A stretch of DNA of 62,980 nucleotides from the NCBI RefSeq assembly GCF_000172555.1, contig NZ_ABOX02000044.1, positions 1-62,980 on the forward strand, given 5' to 3'. Source of the stretch: Pedosphaera parvula Ellin514. GTDB lineage: Bacteria > Verrucomicrobiota > Verrucomicrobiia > Limisphaerales > Pedosphaeraceae. The notes below the pieces were generated by a model. It made no database searches. It was not told the origin of the DNA and saw nothing but the letters and a program-made list of their open reading frames with translations. Made by a program: the position numbers and the translations under genes. Shown piece by piece: positions 18,891 through 30,095 of the stretch (position 1 is its first letter; each line of letters begins with the position of its first letter).

Positions 18891-21800
18891 ATGACGATCG
18901 CCAGGCGATTGATTATTTTACTGGTAGCGCCGCTCCTGGCGTTTATCGCGCTGGGCATTTTTAACTGGATGGAGGTGGAGAACGTCAAGACCAGGACACG
19001 GTTTGTCACCCAGGTGCAAATTCCCAGTCTTGCAACACTGGGAAACGTGATGCGGAGTTTTGCCGAAATGCGGGCGGACGAGCGCGATGTAATCCTGGCA
19101 ACCAACGATGCGGGGCGCGCCGTTATCGCAGCGGCGTTCAATCGGGAGGAAGTAAATTTGAATGCCCTGTTACAGGAATACGCGGATAACCTGGTTTCGG
19201 ACGATCGCGATCGCCGCATGATGAACGATTTCCAGGACGCAATGCGGAATTGGATGGCCGGGGCCAGGCAGGTCATGGCTTTTTCTTCTCAAGGCCGCCA
19301 CGAGGAAGCGCGCGCATATCTCCACAACCAAGTTTTGCCCCTCGGCGACAGGGTCAACGAGGCGACCAGTTCATGGATTCAATACAACCGGCAGTTGGCA
19401 GACACCGCTGGCAATTCGGCAATTAATTCCATTGAAGTTTACCGCCGTAACATGGCCATCGCCGCCTGCGTGGCGCTGATATTTTCGGCGCTGGTGGGTT
19501 TGGTAACATTTCAGCGGATTGTGGGCCCGATTCGAGGGTTACAGAAAGGGGTCAATGCCATCGCCCGCGGCGATTATGCGCAGGAAATTCCTTTCACGAA
19601 GGCGGCGGATGAAACCGGCGACCTCGCGCGCGCGATTGACGTGCTCAAGCAGGGCTCGGCAGCGATGGAGGAACAGCGCTGGGTCAAAGCCAATGCCGCC
19701 AAAATCACAGCGGATTTACAAGGCGCGGACTCATTTGCTGATTTTGGGCAACGATTGGTTTCCGGGCTGGTGCCATTGCTGGGCGGCGGCGTGGCGGCGG
19801 TTTACTCTTTCGAAGAACATCCCGCGTGTCTTCGGCGCATAGCGGCTTACGGTCTTACCGAGGCGGGGTCTGGTGTTGACTCGTTCAAACCGGGCGAAGG
19901 CTTGGTTGGCCAATGCGCGCAGGAACGCAAGCCGATTACACTGACTGATTTACCGCCGGGCTACCTACGTATTGTCTCGGGACTGGGGACGTCGGTGGCG
20001 ACGCAGTCTTCGGCCTTTCCACTCATCTCGGCTGAAGCTCTGTTGGGCGTGATTGAATTCGCCTCGTTTCACTCCTTCAGTACGCAAGAACAGTCCTTGC
20101 TGAAAGAATTGCTGCCGGTTGCAACGATGAATTTGGAAATTTTGCAGCGCAACCTCCACACGCAGGAACTGCTCGAACAAGTCAAGACCACCGAGGAACG
20201 CACGCGCCTCATTCTCGATTCCGCCGATGAAGGTATTTACGGAATGGCCACGGATGGGCAGATCACATTTGTGAATACCGCCACTTGTAGAATGTTGGGA
20301 TTCGCGCCGGAAGAAATGATCGGCCAAAAAGCCCATCCCCTCATCCATCACCACCGGCCCGACGGCAGCCCTTATCCAATCGAAGAATGTCCGATGCGCG
20401 CCGCCTGCCAGGCCGGCGAAGTGCGACGCGTGGACGATGAATTTCTCTGGCGCAAGGATGGCACCGGTTTTCCCGTCGAGTATGCAACCACGCCTATTGT
20501 CAAAGACGGTAAAATCCTCGGGGCCGTTGTCAGTTTCACCGACATCACCGAGCGCAAGCGCGCTCAGGAGGAACTGGCGTATCGCCTCACGTTCCAGCGC
20601 GCACTGCTCGAAAGCATTCCGTATCCGATGTTCGTCAAGGACGCCCACGCGCGTTTTATCAGCTGCAACAAGGCTTACGAACGGGTTTTCAACACCATGG
20701 CCGATTTCCTCAAAGGCAAAACAGTTCTCGACCTGGAATATCTGCCCGAAGTCGACCGGCGCAAATTCCACGACGAGGATACCGCCGTCATCCGCGAAGC
20801 CAGCCGACGCAGTTATGAATTACCGATTCAATACGCCGACGGCCGGACACACACCACGCTTTATTCCGTTGACGGTTTCAAACTTTGCGACGGCAGCCCC
20901 GGCGGATTGATTGGCCTGCTGGTGGATATCAGCGATCAGAAGCGCGTAGCGGAGGAATTGCGTTTGGCCAAGGCGAAGGCCGAGGAAGCCACCCAGATGA
21001 AATCCATGTTCCTCGCCAACATGAGCCACGAAATCCGCACCCCGATGAATGCCATCATTGGCCTCTCGCACCTGGCGCTCAAAACCCAGCTCACGCCCAA
21101 GCAGCGCGACTACATCGGAAAAGTGCATAACGCCGGCACCTCGCTGCTGGCCGTTATCAACGATATCCTCGACTTTTCCAAGATCGAAGCCGGCAAACTC
21201 GATCTTGAGGTGGTCGATTTCAAACTTGATGAGGTCATCACTTCTGTCACCACCTTGACAGCGCAAAAAGCGCATGAAAAGGGACTCGAATTCCTCGCGC
21301 ACGTCACTCCCGGTATCCCGGAATTTCTCCTGGGCGACCCGCTGCGGCTTGGTCAAATCCTCACAAATTTCGTCAACAACGCCGTCAAATTCACCGAGCG
21401 CGGTGAAATCCGGCTCAACATCGAACTCATCGAACGCACCGGGGAAAAACTCCAGCTCAAGTTTTCCGTGCGCGATACAGGTATCGGCATGACCACGGAA
21501 CAGGCGGCGAAATTGTTCCAGCCGTTCACACAGGCGGACATGTCCACTACCCGCAAGCACGGCGGCACAGGCCTGGGCCTTACTATCTGCCGTCGATTGG
21601 TCGAGTTGATGGGCGGACGCATCTGGCTCGAAAGCGAACCAGGCGCTGGAAGCACCTTTTATTTCACCGTTTGGCTGAGCATCGGGAACAGGCAAGGCAC
21701 AGGTAAAATTATTCCGGAAAAGCTGGCGGAACTCCGTGTGCTGGTGGTGGACGATAATCCTGCTGCCTGTGAAATTTTGGAGGAGCCATTGGCCAATATC

Positions 21801-23201
21801 GTCAAACGAGTAGACGTGGTGGCCTCTGGTAAAGACGCCATCACTGCGGTCAAACAAAAGGATGCCTCCGAACCTTATGACATCCTGTTCATGGACTGGC
21901 GCATGCCGGGCATGGATGGCTTGCAGACCAGCCGATTTATCAAGAGTGACGAAACCTTGCGTCATCAGCCGCACATCGTGCTGGTCACCGCGTTCGGCCG
22001 TGAAGAAGTCCGCGAAGAGGCCGAGCGCCTGCAGCTTGATGGTTTCCTCGTCAAACCGGTTACGCGGTCCATGACGGTGGACATGCTCGTCAATGTTTTC
22101 TCCGAAGCCAGCCAGGAGATTTCTGTCTCTGTGGAGGAAGAGCAGGCAGCGAAGTTGCGAGGCGCACGCATTCTCCTGGCCGAGGACAACGACATCAATC
22201 AGCAAATCGCCGTGGAGCTGCTCGAGGGCGCTGGCGCCACAGTAAACGTTGCGAATAACGGGCTCGAAGCCGTCGGGATTGTGTTCAACGGCCCGCAGCC
22301 GCCGCCCTTTGACGTGGTGCTGATGGATTTGCAGATGCCGGAAATGGATGGTTATCAGGCGACAGCCAAACTCCGCGCCGACCCACGATTCGCCACATTG
22401 CCCATTATTGCCATGACCGCACACGCGACGATTGAGGAACGCCAGCGTTGCATCGCGGCTGGAATGAACGATCATATTTCCAAACCGATTGATCCGGCCA
22501 ACTTGTTCGAGACCGTGGGGAGGTTTTATAAACCAAAGGACGTGGTAATTCCCGTGAAACCAGCTGAAAGCACAGGTTCACCAACCGGCGACGGTCTCCC
22601 GGATATCGAAGGACTCGATGTCAAAGACGGCCTGAACCGGGTCATGGGCAATGAGAAATTATATTTGAAACTCCTCCGTCAATTTGCCGAGCAACAGGGC
22701 CCGGTGGCTGGGCAGATCGCCGCGGCGCTGTCGCAAGGTGACGTCGGGTTGGCCGGGCGTCTTGCCCATACTCTAAAAGGCGTGGCCGGCAACATTGGTG
22801 CCAAATCGCTCCAGGTTGCATCCGGTGATTTGGAAAAGCTCATCAAGGAACGAGCTCATGACGCAGATATAGAAACGGGAAGGCTAAATGTGTCCGCCTT
22901 GCTCGACCCGTTATTGACCCGATTGCAAACCGCATTGAATAACACGGTACCTCAGCCGACCGCACAACCGGACGGAGTGGCTAGTCCGGATCAGATAAGC
23001 GAAGCGGTGGCACAACTGAAGAGTTTGCTTGCGGAATCTGACCCCGGCGCTGCCGATTTTATTCAGGCACACCGGACGGTGTTGCACCACTTATTTCGGG
23101 ACGGAGCGCTGGTGGAGTTTGAAAAAGCCGTGCAAAACTACGCTTTTTCTGAAGCGGAGGAGCAATTGGAACGCACATCAGAAAACTTTTTTGCAGAATG
23201 A
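18891..23201 (+). CDS. Giant membrane hybrid histidine kinase with two receivers and an Hpt domain
   Basis: 1436-aa sensor kinase. The ATG at 18891 has AGGAAG seven bases upstream; a TTG at 18780 would add 37 unlikely residues. Order: membrane helix (5-24), periplasmic four-helix sensor region (25-186), membrane helix (187-207), HAMP (to 263), GAF (about 280-417), two PAS (433-557, 570-687), HisKA with M-S-H-E-I-R-T-P (His about 713), HATPase (N-box about 825, D-T-G-I-G-M, G-T-G-L-G-L), receiver 1 (phospho-Asp in L-F-M-D-W-R-M-P), receiver 2 (V-L-M-D-L-Q-M-P), Hpt (L-A-H-T-L-K-G-V, about 1293) and a helical tail. All phosphorelay residues are intact. It overlaps the next gene by four bases and heads a partner-switching operon, so its likely output is control of the phosphatase. 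Confidence 0.95.
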   Translation: MTIARRLIILLVAPLLAFIALGIFNWMEVENVKTRTRFVTQVQIPSLATLGNVMRSFAEMRADERDVILATNDAGRAVIAAAFNREEVNLNALLQEYADNLVSDDRDRRMMNDFQDAMRNWMAGARQVMAFSSQGRHEEARAYLHNQVLPLGDRVNEATSSWIQYNRQLADTAGNSAINSIEVYRRNMAIAACVALIFSALVGLVTFQRIVGPIRGLQKGVNAIARGDYAQEIPFTKAADETGDLARAIDVLKQGSAAMEEQRWVKANAAKITADLQGADSFADFGQRLVSGLVPLLGGGVAAVYSFEEHPACLRRIAAYGLTEAGSGVDSFKPGEGLVGQCAQERKPITLTDLPPGYLRIVSGLGTSVATQSSAFPLISAEALLGVIEFASFHSFSTQEQSLLKELLPVATMNLEILQRNLHTQELLEQVKTTEERTRLILDSADEGIYGMATDGQITFVNTATCRMLGFAPEEMIGQKAHPLIHHHRPDGSPYPIEECPMRAACQAGEVRRVDDEFLWRKDGTGFPVEYATTPIVKDGKILGAVVSFTDITERKRAQEELAYRLTFQRALLESIPYPMFVKDAHARFISCNKAYERVFNTMADFLKGKTVLDLEYLPEVDRRKFHDEDTAVIREASRRSYELPIQYADGRTHTTLYSVDGFKLCDGSPGGLIGLLVDISDQKRVAEELRLAKAKAEEATQMKSMFLANMSHEIRTPMNAIIGLSHLALKTQLTPKQRDYIGKVHNAGTSLLAVINDILDFSKIEAGKLDLEVVDFKLDEVITSVTTLTAQKAHEKGLEFLAHVTPGIPEFLLGDPLRLGQILTNFVNNAVKFTERGEIRLNIELIERTGEKLQLKFSVRDTGIGMTTEQAAKLFQPFTQADMSTTRKHGGTGLGLTICRRLVELMGGRIWLESEPGAGSTFYFTVWLSIGNRQGTGKIIPEKLAELRVLVVDDNPAACEILEEPLANIVKRVDVVASGKDAITAVKQKDASEPYDILFMDWRMPGMDGLQTSRFIKSDETLRHQPHIVLVTAFGREEVREEAERLQLDGFLVKPVTRSMTVDMLVNVFSEASQEISVSVEEEQAAKLRGARILLAEDNDINQQIAVELLEGAGATVNVANNGLEAVGIVFNGPQPPPFDVVLMDLQMPEMDGYQATAKLRADPRFATLPIIAMTAHATIEERQRCIAAGMNDHISKPIDPANLFETVGRFYKPKDVVIPVKPAESTGSPTGDGLPDIEGLDVKDGLNRVMGNEKLYLKLLRQFAEQQGPVAGQIAAALSQGDVGLAGRLAHTLKGVAGNIGAKSLQVASGDLEKLIKERAHDADIETGRLNVSALLDPLLTRLQTALNNTVPQPTAQPDGVASPDQISEAVAQLKSLLAESDPGAADFIQAHRTVLHHLFRDGALVEFEKAVQNYAFSEAEEQLERTSENFFAE

Positions 23202-24355
23202 AAAAACTATCCGACTGCCGCATATTGCTGGTGGATGATGCCAAGGTGAACCTGGACATTCTGGTGGAGGGTTTAAAGTCGGATCACAAGCTGAGCCTGG
23301 CGCTGACCGGGGAGACGGCGTTGCAGATCGCCTCGCGTACGCCACCGGATTTGGTTCTGCTCGATATTGTGATGCCAGGCATGGACGGCTATGAAGTCTG
23401 CCGCCGCATGCGCCAGATACCGGAGACAGCCGAAGTGCCCATCATGTTTCTTTCTTCGCTTGAGGAAATACAGAACAAGACGCTCGGTTTCGAGGCTGGG
23501 GCCAACGATTATCTCACCAAGCCTTTCGATATGTTGGAAGTGAAGGCGCGTGTGCGGTCATTGCTCAAGGCCAAAGCCTATAGCGACGAAGTAAAAGAGC
23601 AGATTGCCACCGAACTGCGTTTTGCCCGGGAAATCCAGATGGGCATGTTGCCGCACGATTTCATCCCGGTGGAACGCGATTACGGTGTCCAATTCGGCGC
23701 CGTATTGGAGCCAGCGCGCGAAGTGGGTGGCGATCTTTACGGAATTTGCGCCGCCGGGGCGGAACGGCTCGTAATTTTTTTCGGTGACGTTTCGGGCAAA
23801 GGAATTCCCGCTTCCATGTTCATGGTGCGTGCCATCAGCCTGGCACGTTTGCTGGCGCGGGACATGGCCGAGCCTGAACACATCCTTGCGCGGCTGAATG
23901 ATGAACTCGCAACTGACAACCCTTCGGGAATGTTTGTCACTTTTCTTTGCGCGGTGTTCGAGCCGAAATCAGGCCGACTGACCCTGGCCAACGCGGGCCA
24001 CTGTCGCCCGGTTTTGCGACCGGCCGATGCACCGCCGCGTTGGGCGATGAAAAATCTCGGCACGGCCCTTGGCTTCGAACCGGGCATGGAATTTGAACGT
24101 GCCGAATTAAACCTGCGCCCCGGCGACTCTCTGATTTTGTATTCCGACGGTGTTACTGAGGCGTTTAATCCGCAGGAAGAATGTTATGGCAACGATCGCC
24201 TCCTCGCTGACGCTGGCGCATTCAACGGCAGTTCGGCCCCCGTGATTACGGCCGGCCTGCTCGAGAAGGTCCGGGCATTTGCCCGAGGCGCCCCGCAGTC
24301 GGATGACATTGCCATTTTGACGTTGCAGGTAAACGGAACAGGAGGCCGAACATGA
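23198..24355 (+). CDS. Response regulator-PP2C phosphatase (RsbU-type)
   Basis: 385-aa cytosolic protein: an N-terminal receiver (1-125; L-L-V-D-D, phospho-acceptor in [13 protein letters not shown], switch Lys in L-T-K-P-F-D), a coiled-coil linker and a SpoIIE/PP2C phosphatase (about 150-380) with [14 protein letters not shown] and Y-S-D-G-V-T-E metal-binding aspartates. Phosphatases of this kind dephosphorylate STAS anti-anti-sigma proteins. It overlaps the kinase stop and the next start by four bases each (ATGA), indicating translational coupling. The natural upstream signal is the kinase's receiver/Hpt relay. Confidence 0.95.
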   Translation: MKKLSDCRILLVDDAKVNLDILVEGLKSDHKLSLALTGETALQIASRTPPDLVLLDIVMPGMDGYEVCRRMRQIPETAEVPIMFLSSLEEIQNKTLGFEAGANDYLTKPFDMLEVKARVRSLLKAKAYSDEVKEQIATELRFAREIQMGMLPHDFIPVERDYGVQFGAVLEPAREVGGDLYGICAAGAERLVIFFGDVSGKGIPASMFMVRAISLARLLARDMAEPEHILARLNDELATDNPSGMFVTFLCAVFEPKSGRLTLANAGHCRPVLRPADAPPRWAMKNLGTALGFEPGMEFERAELNLRPGDSLILYSDGVTEAFNPQEECYGNDRLLADAGAFNGSSAPVITAGLLEKVRAFARGAPQSDDIAILTLQVNGTGGRT

Positions 24356-24801
24356 CCCTCGAGCTGTGTGCCACGCCGGAAGAAGTCATGCGAGCCGTGG
24401 GGGCATTTCAGGATTTTGCACGGACGCAGCAGATCCCCGAAAAAAACGCCTTCGGGCTGGCACTGGCACTGGAGGAATGCGGCAGCAACATTGTCAATTA
24501 CGCGTTGGGGAGCGTCGCGCAGGAGAAGTTCCGGGTTAGCTTTGGACGTGCGAGAGATGAAATATTCATCGAGCTGCGCGATCATGGTCCCGAATTTGAT
24601 CCGACCGCGTGGAAGGGACCCGATTCGGGAACGGAAAGCGAGGAGGCCATTGGCGGTTGGGGTATTCAACTTGTTCGCCGGTATATGGATGAAATTCGCT
24701 ACGAACGCGAAGCTGGAGAGAATGTCCTGCGCCTCAGCAAGCGGCTGAGTCCTGAAGGCGGCACCACAGAATTTCAGAAGTCACAAACAAAACAGTCGTA
24801 A
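24352..24801 (+). CDS. RsbW-like anti-sigma factor/serine kinase
   Basis: 149-aa GHKL ATPase of the HATPase_c_2 type. The N-box is L-A-L-E-E-C-G-S-N-I-V-N-Y-A; the G-region includes D-H-G-P-E-F-D-P and G-G-W-G-I-Q-L-V-R-R-Y-M-D. Such proteins bind a sigma factor or other target and phosphorylate the STAS partner. No sigma factor gene lies next to it, so the output target is elsewhere or is not a sigma factor. Third gene of the operon, coupled to the phosphatase. Confidence 0.92.
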   Translation: MTLELCATPEEVMRAVGAFQDFARTQQIPEKNAFGLALALEECGSNIVNYALGSVAQEKFRVSFGRARDEIFIELRDHGPEFDPTAWKGPDSGTESEEAIGGWGIQLVRRYMDEIRYEREAGENVLRLSKRLSPEGGTTEFQKSQTKQS

Positions 24802-24819
24802 ACCAAAAGGTAAAATTAT

Positions 24820-25200
24820 ATGTCATTGGAAATTCAAATTCATAAAAATATCGGCGCGCAAAATTCGGACGCAGTGACAGTAAACCTTGCCGGAAGCCTG
24901 GACACGGCAACGGCTCCCGACCTTGAACGCCAGCTTGCGCCCGTTTTAAGTGGCTCGGTCAAGGACATGATATTTGATCTGGCGCAATTGAAATTTATCA
25001 GCAGCGCCGGTCTGCGCATATTTGCGGCGGCCCGCAAAACGCTCAGGGAGCACCACGGACAGGCATCCTTTGTTCATATGCAGCCGCAAATCCAGGAAGT
25101 ATTCGAAATCATCCGGTCGTTGCCAGGCGTGGCTGTTTTCCAGGACGAAGCTGAATTGGACCAATATCTGGCCGCGAGGCAACACTCGCACGCCAGCTAG
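24820..25200 (+). CDS. STAS-domain anti-sigma factor antagonist (RsbV-like)
   Basis: 126-aa single STAS domain. L-A-G-S-L-D-T-A-T-A-P-D-L-E near the start and F-I-S-S-A-G-L-R-I-F in the middle are the family hallmarks; one of the serines in I-S-S-A-G is the phosphorylation site toggled by the RsbW-like kinase and the PP2C phosphatase. It starts 18 bases after the kinase/anti-sigma gene with AAAGG upstream. Last gene of the unit. Confidence 0.92.
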   Translation: MSLEIQIHKNIGAQNSDAVTVNLAGSLDTATAPDLERQLAPVLSGSVKDMIFDLAQLKFISSAGLRIFAAARKTLREHHGQASFVHMQPQIQEVFEIIRSLPGVAVFQDEAELDQYLAARQHSHAS

Positions 25201-25387
25201 CCAGCTATCTCTACGGTTCTTGCTTCAGTTATCTCTCGCTTGAAGCCATTCACGGCGAGTATGGGGAAAACGTATCTTCCTAGAGCCTCTTAGGATTGCG
25301 GCAACTTTGCTGACGCTTACGACTTCTGGGTTGCCGCCCCCATAGTCCTGAGTACGGCGCATGAAGGCCACTCTCTGCCAACCCGCA

Positions 25388-25740
25388 ATGCATCTCGATC
25401 CGGCGAAACTGATCGCCGCTGACGAGTGTTGTCCGATCTGCCGCAGCCCGGCCCCGCGGCGCCCCGCTGCGGTCATCCAGCAAGCGCCGCCTGCCTACTT
25501 TTTCAGCTGTCCCAACTGCCTCGGTTGCTCGGCTTCGGCGGCGGGGATGGTACGCTCGGCCTCGCACTCGCCCGCAAACTCCTCGATCAAGCCCCGGAGC
25601 ACTTCGTCCATTTCACTCTGGTTGATTATCAAACTCCCCGCGCATTCCATCCCGACGAGCGACTTACAGTTTCGCACGAACGGCATTTGGAGCGAGTGAA
25701 GGGTCCATTCGATATGGAATCGAGTAAATTTTTTTGCAAA
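25388..25740 (+). pseudogene. Frameshifted fragment of a zinc-ribbon SAM methyltransferase
   Basis: One frame opens M-H-L-D-P-A-K-L with two zinc-ribbon pairs, C-P-I-C-R-S and S-C-P-N-C-L-G; at about 25515 the similarity moves to another frame with L-G-F-G-G-G-D-G-T-L-G-L-A-L-A (a class I methyltransferase SAM-binding loop), F-T-L-V-D-Y-Q and E-R-V-K-G-P-F-D. A zinc ribbon followed by a SAM loop is a common layout of small-molecule methyltransferases. The frameshift and the missing C-terminal half mark it as decayed. Confidence 0.55.
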
Positions 25741-25884
25741 AACAGCGTTTGACAAATTGCTCCGCCTGCCGCCCAATTGTCCGAACCACCAAACTGTTCT
25801 CGGAACCGCAGGAATGGCGTCGCGCGGCTTTGTCTCGCCGTTGTGCCCGGGTTGAAAGGAATATTTCGATTAAATAATACGTAT

Positions 25885-26681
25885 ATGAAAGGAATGCTTC
25901 CCAAACCATTACTTCTGTTTTTTCTTGTTTCAATTGTGACCAGCGCCTCCGCTGCGTTGGTCGAGGAATTCCCGCTCAACGAGGGGGCTACCAATTCCGG
26001 TGCGACGACGGTTTATTCCACGGTTTCGACCAACATCGGCACCTTCATCAATGGCCCGACTTGAACTACGCCGGTTCCAACATTTACCAAACCATTATCG
26101 GCTCGCATACCAGGACGGCCGTCAGTGGCGCCGAACTCGGAATCAACGGCCAAGCCTGGGATTTCCGCACCGGCTCCTCCACCGTCAGCAGCGCAACGAT
26201 TTACGACGATCTGAATGCGGGCACGGTCACAAACGGTGTTTGGACCCATGTCGTCGCTACGTTCGACGGTTCCGTGAAGCGTCTTTATATCGACGGCGTG
26301 TTGGCTGGCACTGAGACAACCAATGTTTTCGCGTCCACGTCCCTCTGGCGCATCGGTGCGGACAACACCTTCCAGGCCAGCGCCGGTAATCATTTGACCG
26401 GCTGGATCGACGAGCCGGCAATTTATTGGCAACCGTTGACGCAGGCACAGGTTCTCAACCATTACAACATGGGGCTTTACGGGATGGCCCAGCCGCCATC
26501 CATCACCATCCAGCAAAACGGAGCCAACATTTCCCTGTCCTGGAGCGGTTCCTGGGTCTTGCAGCATTCCTACGATTTGGGTTGCCCTTCGTGCTGGCAG
26601 GATGTGAACAACGCAACCAGCCCGTACACTGCGACGCAGGCGCCGCAGGGCCATGAATTCTTCCGCTTGCGAAACCCATGA
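25885..26681 (+). pseudogene. Broken LamG-domain exported protein
   Basis: A signal peptide (M-K-G-M-L-P-K-P-L-L-L-F-F-L, ending S-A-A) and the first strands of a LamG domain (F-P-L-N-E-G-A-T-N-S-G-A) end at a TGA at 26062-26064. The LamG fold continues in the next frame from 26061: V-W-T-H-V-V-A-T-F-D-G, L-Y-I-D-G-V-L-A-G-T, G-W-I-D-E-P-A-I-Y. The segment between is shorter than in intact LamG domains, so both a deletion and a frameshift are likely. The C-terminus (W...F-F-R-L-R-N-P) is the tail shared with neighbouring exported proteins. Confidence 0.7.
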
Positions 26682-26723
26682 CCATTCTGCAGCCTGTAAG
26701 CAAGCCGAACTCCGCTTCCCGGC

Positions 26724-29700
26724 TCAAGGTAGTGCGACCTGCAGCCGAATGAAGGTGGCGTTAGTGGTCGAAATCGGACCCTGATAGAGGGTTGTTTCCA
26801 TTCCCGTTTTGATCGAAGGCTCCGGCGCCATGCGCGTGCCGTTCCAGGGAGCCCAATGCACCAGGTCGGTCGAGGATAGGAGTTGATAGGTCAATTCCGA
26901 AGTTCCCGGCGTCCAACTCTGAAAACGCACCAACACTGTGTTGTTCACGACGGAAAGCTGGATGCCCAGTTGCGCGCCGGAGGATTCCCATGGCTCGACG
27001 CCCAGCGCGTAGTCCAGCAAACGAGGATGGCCTGCGCTGTCCGGCGCGCTCCAGTTGATTGCCGCGTTGCCGTAGTAGCGGCGGTGCCAGGCAGCCGCCG
27101 ATTGGTCGGTGGCGTTGCAGAGGGACAAAATCTGCGCGTCGGTCAACGCGGTGTTGTAAATTCGCGGCTCATCAATCATGCCGATGAAATTGCGGCCCTG
27201 TGTGTCCAGGCCGATTGTGACATCGCCATTGGAGGTCGTATTGACGGCAAAAGTTTTTTTGGTGGTGAAGCTGGTTTCGGGCGTCCCGTCCACGTATAAC
27301 TTTGCATTTGTAATGCTCGTGAAGTTGTTGTTGTAGGAGCAGGCGATGAAATGCCATAGGCCATCGTTGACGATGCGGGTGCCTTCCAGATAGCCGGAGG
27401 TGATCTCGATGCGCGCATGGCCGTTCTCTACCAGGAACGACCACTTGTTGCCGTTGGCGTTTGGCCCCCAGGCAATGACCGGCTGCTGCGCCGTACTGGT
27501 CGTGTTCACCCACGCGGCCACAGTCCGTGGAGAGGAGCCGAGAATGCCGCTGAACCCGGCGATATCGACATAATTATTGCCGTCAAACTCAAGCGCCCGG
27601 TTCCATTTGCCGGGCACCCATTCCGCGGGATCATTGTCAAAGCCGATCAGGCTTCCGGTGTAGCCTCCATTGGCATCGATGGTCGTCAACCCGGACGTCT
27701 GGTCGAACGGAAACCAAACCATGCCATCGGAATAATAGACACCCACCTGCACCGTGGCGGTGGAGACGCTTGCACCATCGGTCATGGTGTACGTAAATGT
27801 GTCATTGCCGAGGAACGAAGCGTTGGGTGTATAAATAATTTGTCCGATGGCATTGGTGAGCGCGGTGCCGGCCAGCGGCGACCCGACGCTGACGATGGTC
27901 AATGGCCCCGGACCGGATCCGGCGATGTCATTGGCGAGGATGTTGATCGTCACCGGCGTATTTTGCGGCGTGGATGCCGAATCGTTCAGCGCGATGCTCT
28001 CAGCCGTGCCGTTGGTGGAGTTACGGGAAAACATGGCGGTGGGCACCGTCTGAGTGATGATTCCAGGGCCGGAATATTGAAGTTGCAGCGACGCCGCTCC
28101 GCTGCCATGCCGGTAATAAAGCCGGAACGGATGCAACCCGGCCTTGAGCAGAATGCTATTGTGAACCGTCGCACCGGTCCGGTCGAAGTCATCGTCAATC
28201 ACATGGGCATCGTGGATCCACATTTCCGCGCCCGAATCATCGGTCACATAAAAAGTGTAGGAGCCGTCAGCCGGGATGGTGATGAATCCTTCAAAGCTGA
28301 TTCCATAATTGGTCGGCAGCGAGGCGACCGACAGGTCCAGTCCCGTCGCAGTTCCTGTGGAGATGGGCGTCAGGGCGTCGAGGTCCGGAACCCACGGCCA
28401 GGAACCCGAATAAACAGCGTAAGCCAGGCCCGGATTAACCAGGACGTTGGTGACCGCTGGCATCAGCTCGGAATCATAGGGCCGCGGCGCGCTGGCATTG
28501 GGCATGCGCGCCTGCGCCACATAGTTGCTTAACGTCGTGAGCAGCGGCGCATTGGTCGCGAAGGCCGCGATGTTGGTGTCTTGGTGGGGATCATGCACAA
28601 CGTCATACAGGCGGAAAGGGTCCGTCGGCGTCTTGATGTCATATCGCACGGCGACAAAATTGTTTGAGCGAACGGATTGCAATTGACTGCGCGCGGTAAC
28701 GCCTTTGCGCGCGAATAATCCATTGCTGCCGCCATCCACGCCGAACGAGCCGTTGTAATTATACTCGAAGTACCAAATGCCACGCGTGCGTTGCGTGCCG
28801 CTTCTCGTCAACGTCGGTACCAGCGAGACGCCATCCGATTCTCCGGGCGTCGGCTCGCCGACAAGGTCCGCAAAAGTAGGCAGCCAGTCCCAAAACGCCG
28901 AGACGGCGTTATTTGTGGTGTTCGCTGCGACGGTGCCCGGCCACCAGGCAATGGTCGGTTCGCGCACCCCGGCTTCCCAGAGATCGCGCTTGATCCCGTC
29001 CATGTTGGCCCAGGAATCAAAATAACGCGGGTCAGAGGTGTAAGATCCGAAATCGTTCTCATTAGCCGGGCCATTGTCCGAACTGAAGATGACCAGCGTG
29101 TTGGTGCCAATGTTCAAGTCGCGCAGCAATTGAAGCAAATCACCGACGCCATCATCCAGCCGCCGGTCGATCGTGGCATAACGCTTCATCGTATCATTCC
29201 AATTGGTGCTGGTGATGACGTCGTTGAAGTAATTGGTGGTGGTCACAGCGTTGGTGTAATCCGGGTGAATCCAGGTGTCCCTGGTCGCCGGTGTGGGCGT
29301 GAGCGGCCACTGCAAGCCTCCGCTGGCCCCGCTGCCGGGCGGATACGGCCCGCCTGGCACCTGCAATCCCGAATGCACGGCCGTCGGAGCGAGATAAAGG
29401 AAAAACGGCTGTCCCGGATTGCTCGCTTCATGGTCGGAAATGAACTTCTTTGCCCGCGCGAAAAAAAGGTCTGTCGAATAAACGTTCGCGTAATCGGTCG
29501 TGACGTTGGTGTAGTTGTAAAAGAGAGCATGGGCCGCGTCATGATAATAGACGTGACCCGCGGCATGATCGACAAACCCAAAGAACTCGTCGAACCCGTG
29601 CTGCAGTGGGTATCCGGGCACGGTATTGGTGACGTCGGAATAAAAGTCTGGAGGCACGTTGGCTTGCCCGGCGAGACCCCACTTGCCGATTGCTTCGCAG

Positions 29701-30095
29701 TAATAGCCCGATTGTTTGAGAACGGTCGCCAGCGTGTGGTTATTCGGCAGGGCTTTGTCGAACTGATTGTCGCGGATGACGCAATTCCCCTGGTTTTGCC
29801 CCAGCAGCAGCGAGGCCCGCGCCGGCGCGCAAACCGGGCTGGCCGAATAATGCTGGAGGAACATCATTCCTTGCCCCGCCATTGCATCCAATTGCGGCGT
29901 GTACATCCTCGGCTGGGGTGAGGGCCTCGAATTCTGATAAAAGCAACCCACGTCGCCATAGCCCAGGTCATCGGCCAGGATGAAGATGATGTTCGGCTTC
30001 GTGGAAGCTCCGTGCGCTACCGGGACGGCCATCCACAGCAGGGACACCAATGCAGTCAGCACGGCAAAAGGAAGACGCGAAGCGAGATGATTCAT
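26724..30095 (-). CDS. Exported multi-modular sulfatase
   Basis: 1123-aa secreted type I sulfatase. Signal peptide to about residue 29. The sulfatase domain (35-540) has I-F-I-L-A-D-D-L-G-Y-G-D (metal-binding Asp42/43) and C-A-P-A-R-A-S-L-L with Cys89 as the formylglycine precursor in the C-x-P-x-R motif, so a separate maturase is required. Then come a PA14-like carbohydrate-binding domain (about 555-680), a cadherin/Big-like domain (705-790; N-I-L-A-N-D-I, N-D-T-F-T-Y-T), a LamG domain (800-960) and the shared C-terminal tail (S-S-T-D-L-V-H-W...F-I-R-L). It likely removes sulfate from an extracellular polysaccharide; the polymer is unknown. Confidence 0.93.
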   Translation of the reverse strand: MNHLASRLPFAVLTALVSLLWMAVPVAHGASTKPNIIFILADDLGYGDVGCFYQNSRPSPQPRMYTPQLDAMAGQGMMFLQHYSASPVCAPARASLLLGQNQGNCVIRDNQFDKALPNNHTLATVLKQSGYYCEAIGKWGLAGQANVPPDFYSDVTNTVPGYPLQHGFDEFFGFVDHAAGHVYYHDAAHALFYNYTNVTTDYANVYSTDLFFARAKKFISDHEASNPGQPFFLYLAPTAVHSGLQVPGGPYPPGSGASGGLQWPLTPTPATRDTWIHPDYTNAVTTTNYFNDVITSTNWNDTMKRYATIDRRLDDGVGDLLQLLRDLNIGTNTLVIFSSDNGPANENDFGSYTSDPRYFDSWANMDGIKRDLWEAGVREPTIAWWPGTVAANTTNNAVSAFWDWLPTFADLVGEPTPGESDGVSLVPTLTRSGTQRTRGIWYFEYNYNGSFGVDGGSNGLFARKGVTARSQLQSVRSNNFVAVRYDIKTPTDPFRLYDVVHDPHQDTNIAAFATNAPLLTTLSNYVAQARMPNASAPRPYDSELMPAVTNVLVNPGLAYAVYSGSWPWVPDLDALTPISTGTATGLDLSVASLPTNYGISFEGFITIPADGSYTFYVTDDSGAEMWIHDAHVIDDDFDRTGATVHNSILLKAGLHPFRLYYRHGSGAASLQLQYSGPGIITQTVPTAMFSRNSTNGTAESIALNDSASTPQNTPVTINILANDIAGSGPGPLTIVSVGSPLAGTALTNAIGQIIYTPNASFLGNDTFTYTMTDGASVSTATVQVGVYYSDGMVWFPFDQTSGLTTIDANGGYTGSLIGFDNDPAEWVPGKWNRALEFDGNNYVDIAGFSGILGSSPRTVAAWVNTTSTAQQPVIAWGPNANGNKWSFLVENGHARIEITSGYLEGTRIVNDGLWHFIACSYNNNFTSITNAKLYVDGTPETSFTTKKTFAVNTTSNGDVTIGLDTQGRNFIGMIDEPRIYNTALTDAQILSLCNATDQSAAAWHRRYYGNAAINWSAPDSAGHPRLLDYALGVEPWESSGAQLGIQLSVVNNTVLVRFQSWTPGTSELTYQLLSSTDLVHWAPWNGTRMAPEPSIKTGMETTLYQGPISTTNATFIRLQVALP

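Noticed and set aside
20820-22475. 551-codon minus-strand open frame inside the hybrid kinase gene
   Set aside because: It mirrors the third-position GC bias of the kinase gene and has no recognisable domain.
27417-29921. Long plus-strand open frames (371 and 376 codons) antisense to the sulfatase
   Set aside because: Overlap a well-supported sulfatase; composition is typical of antisense frames.
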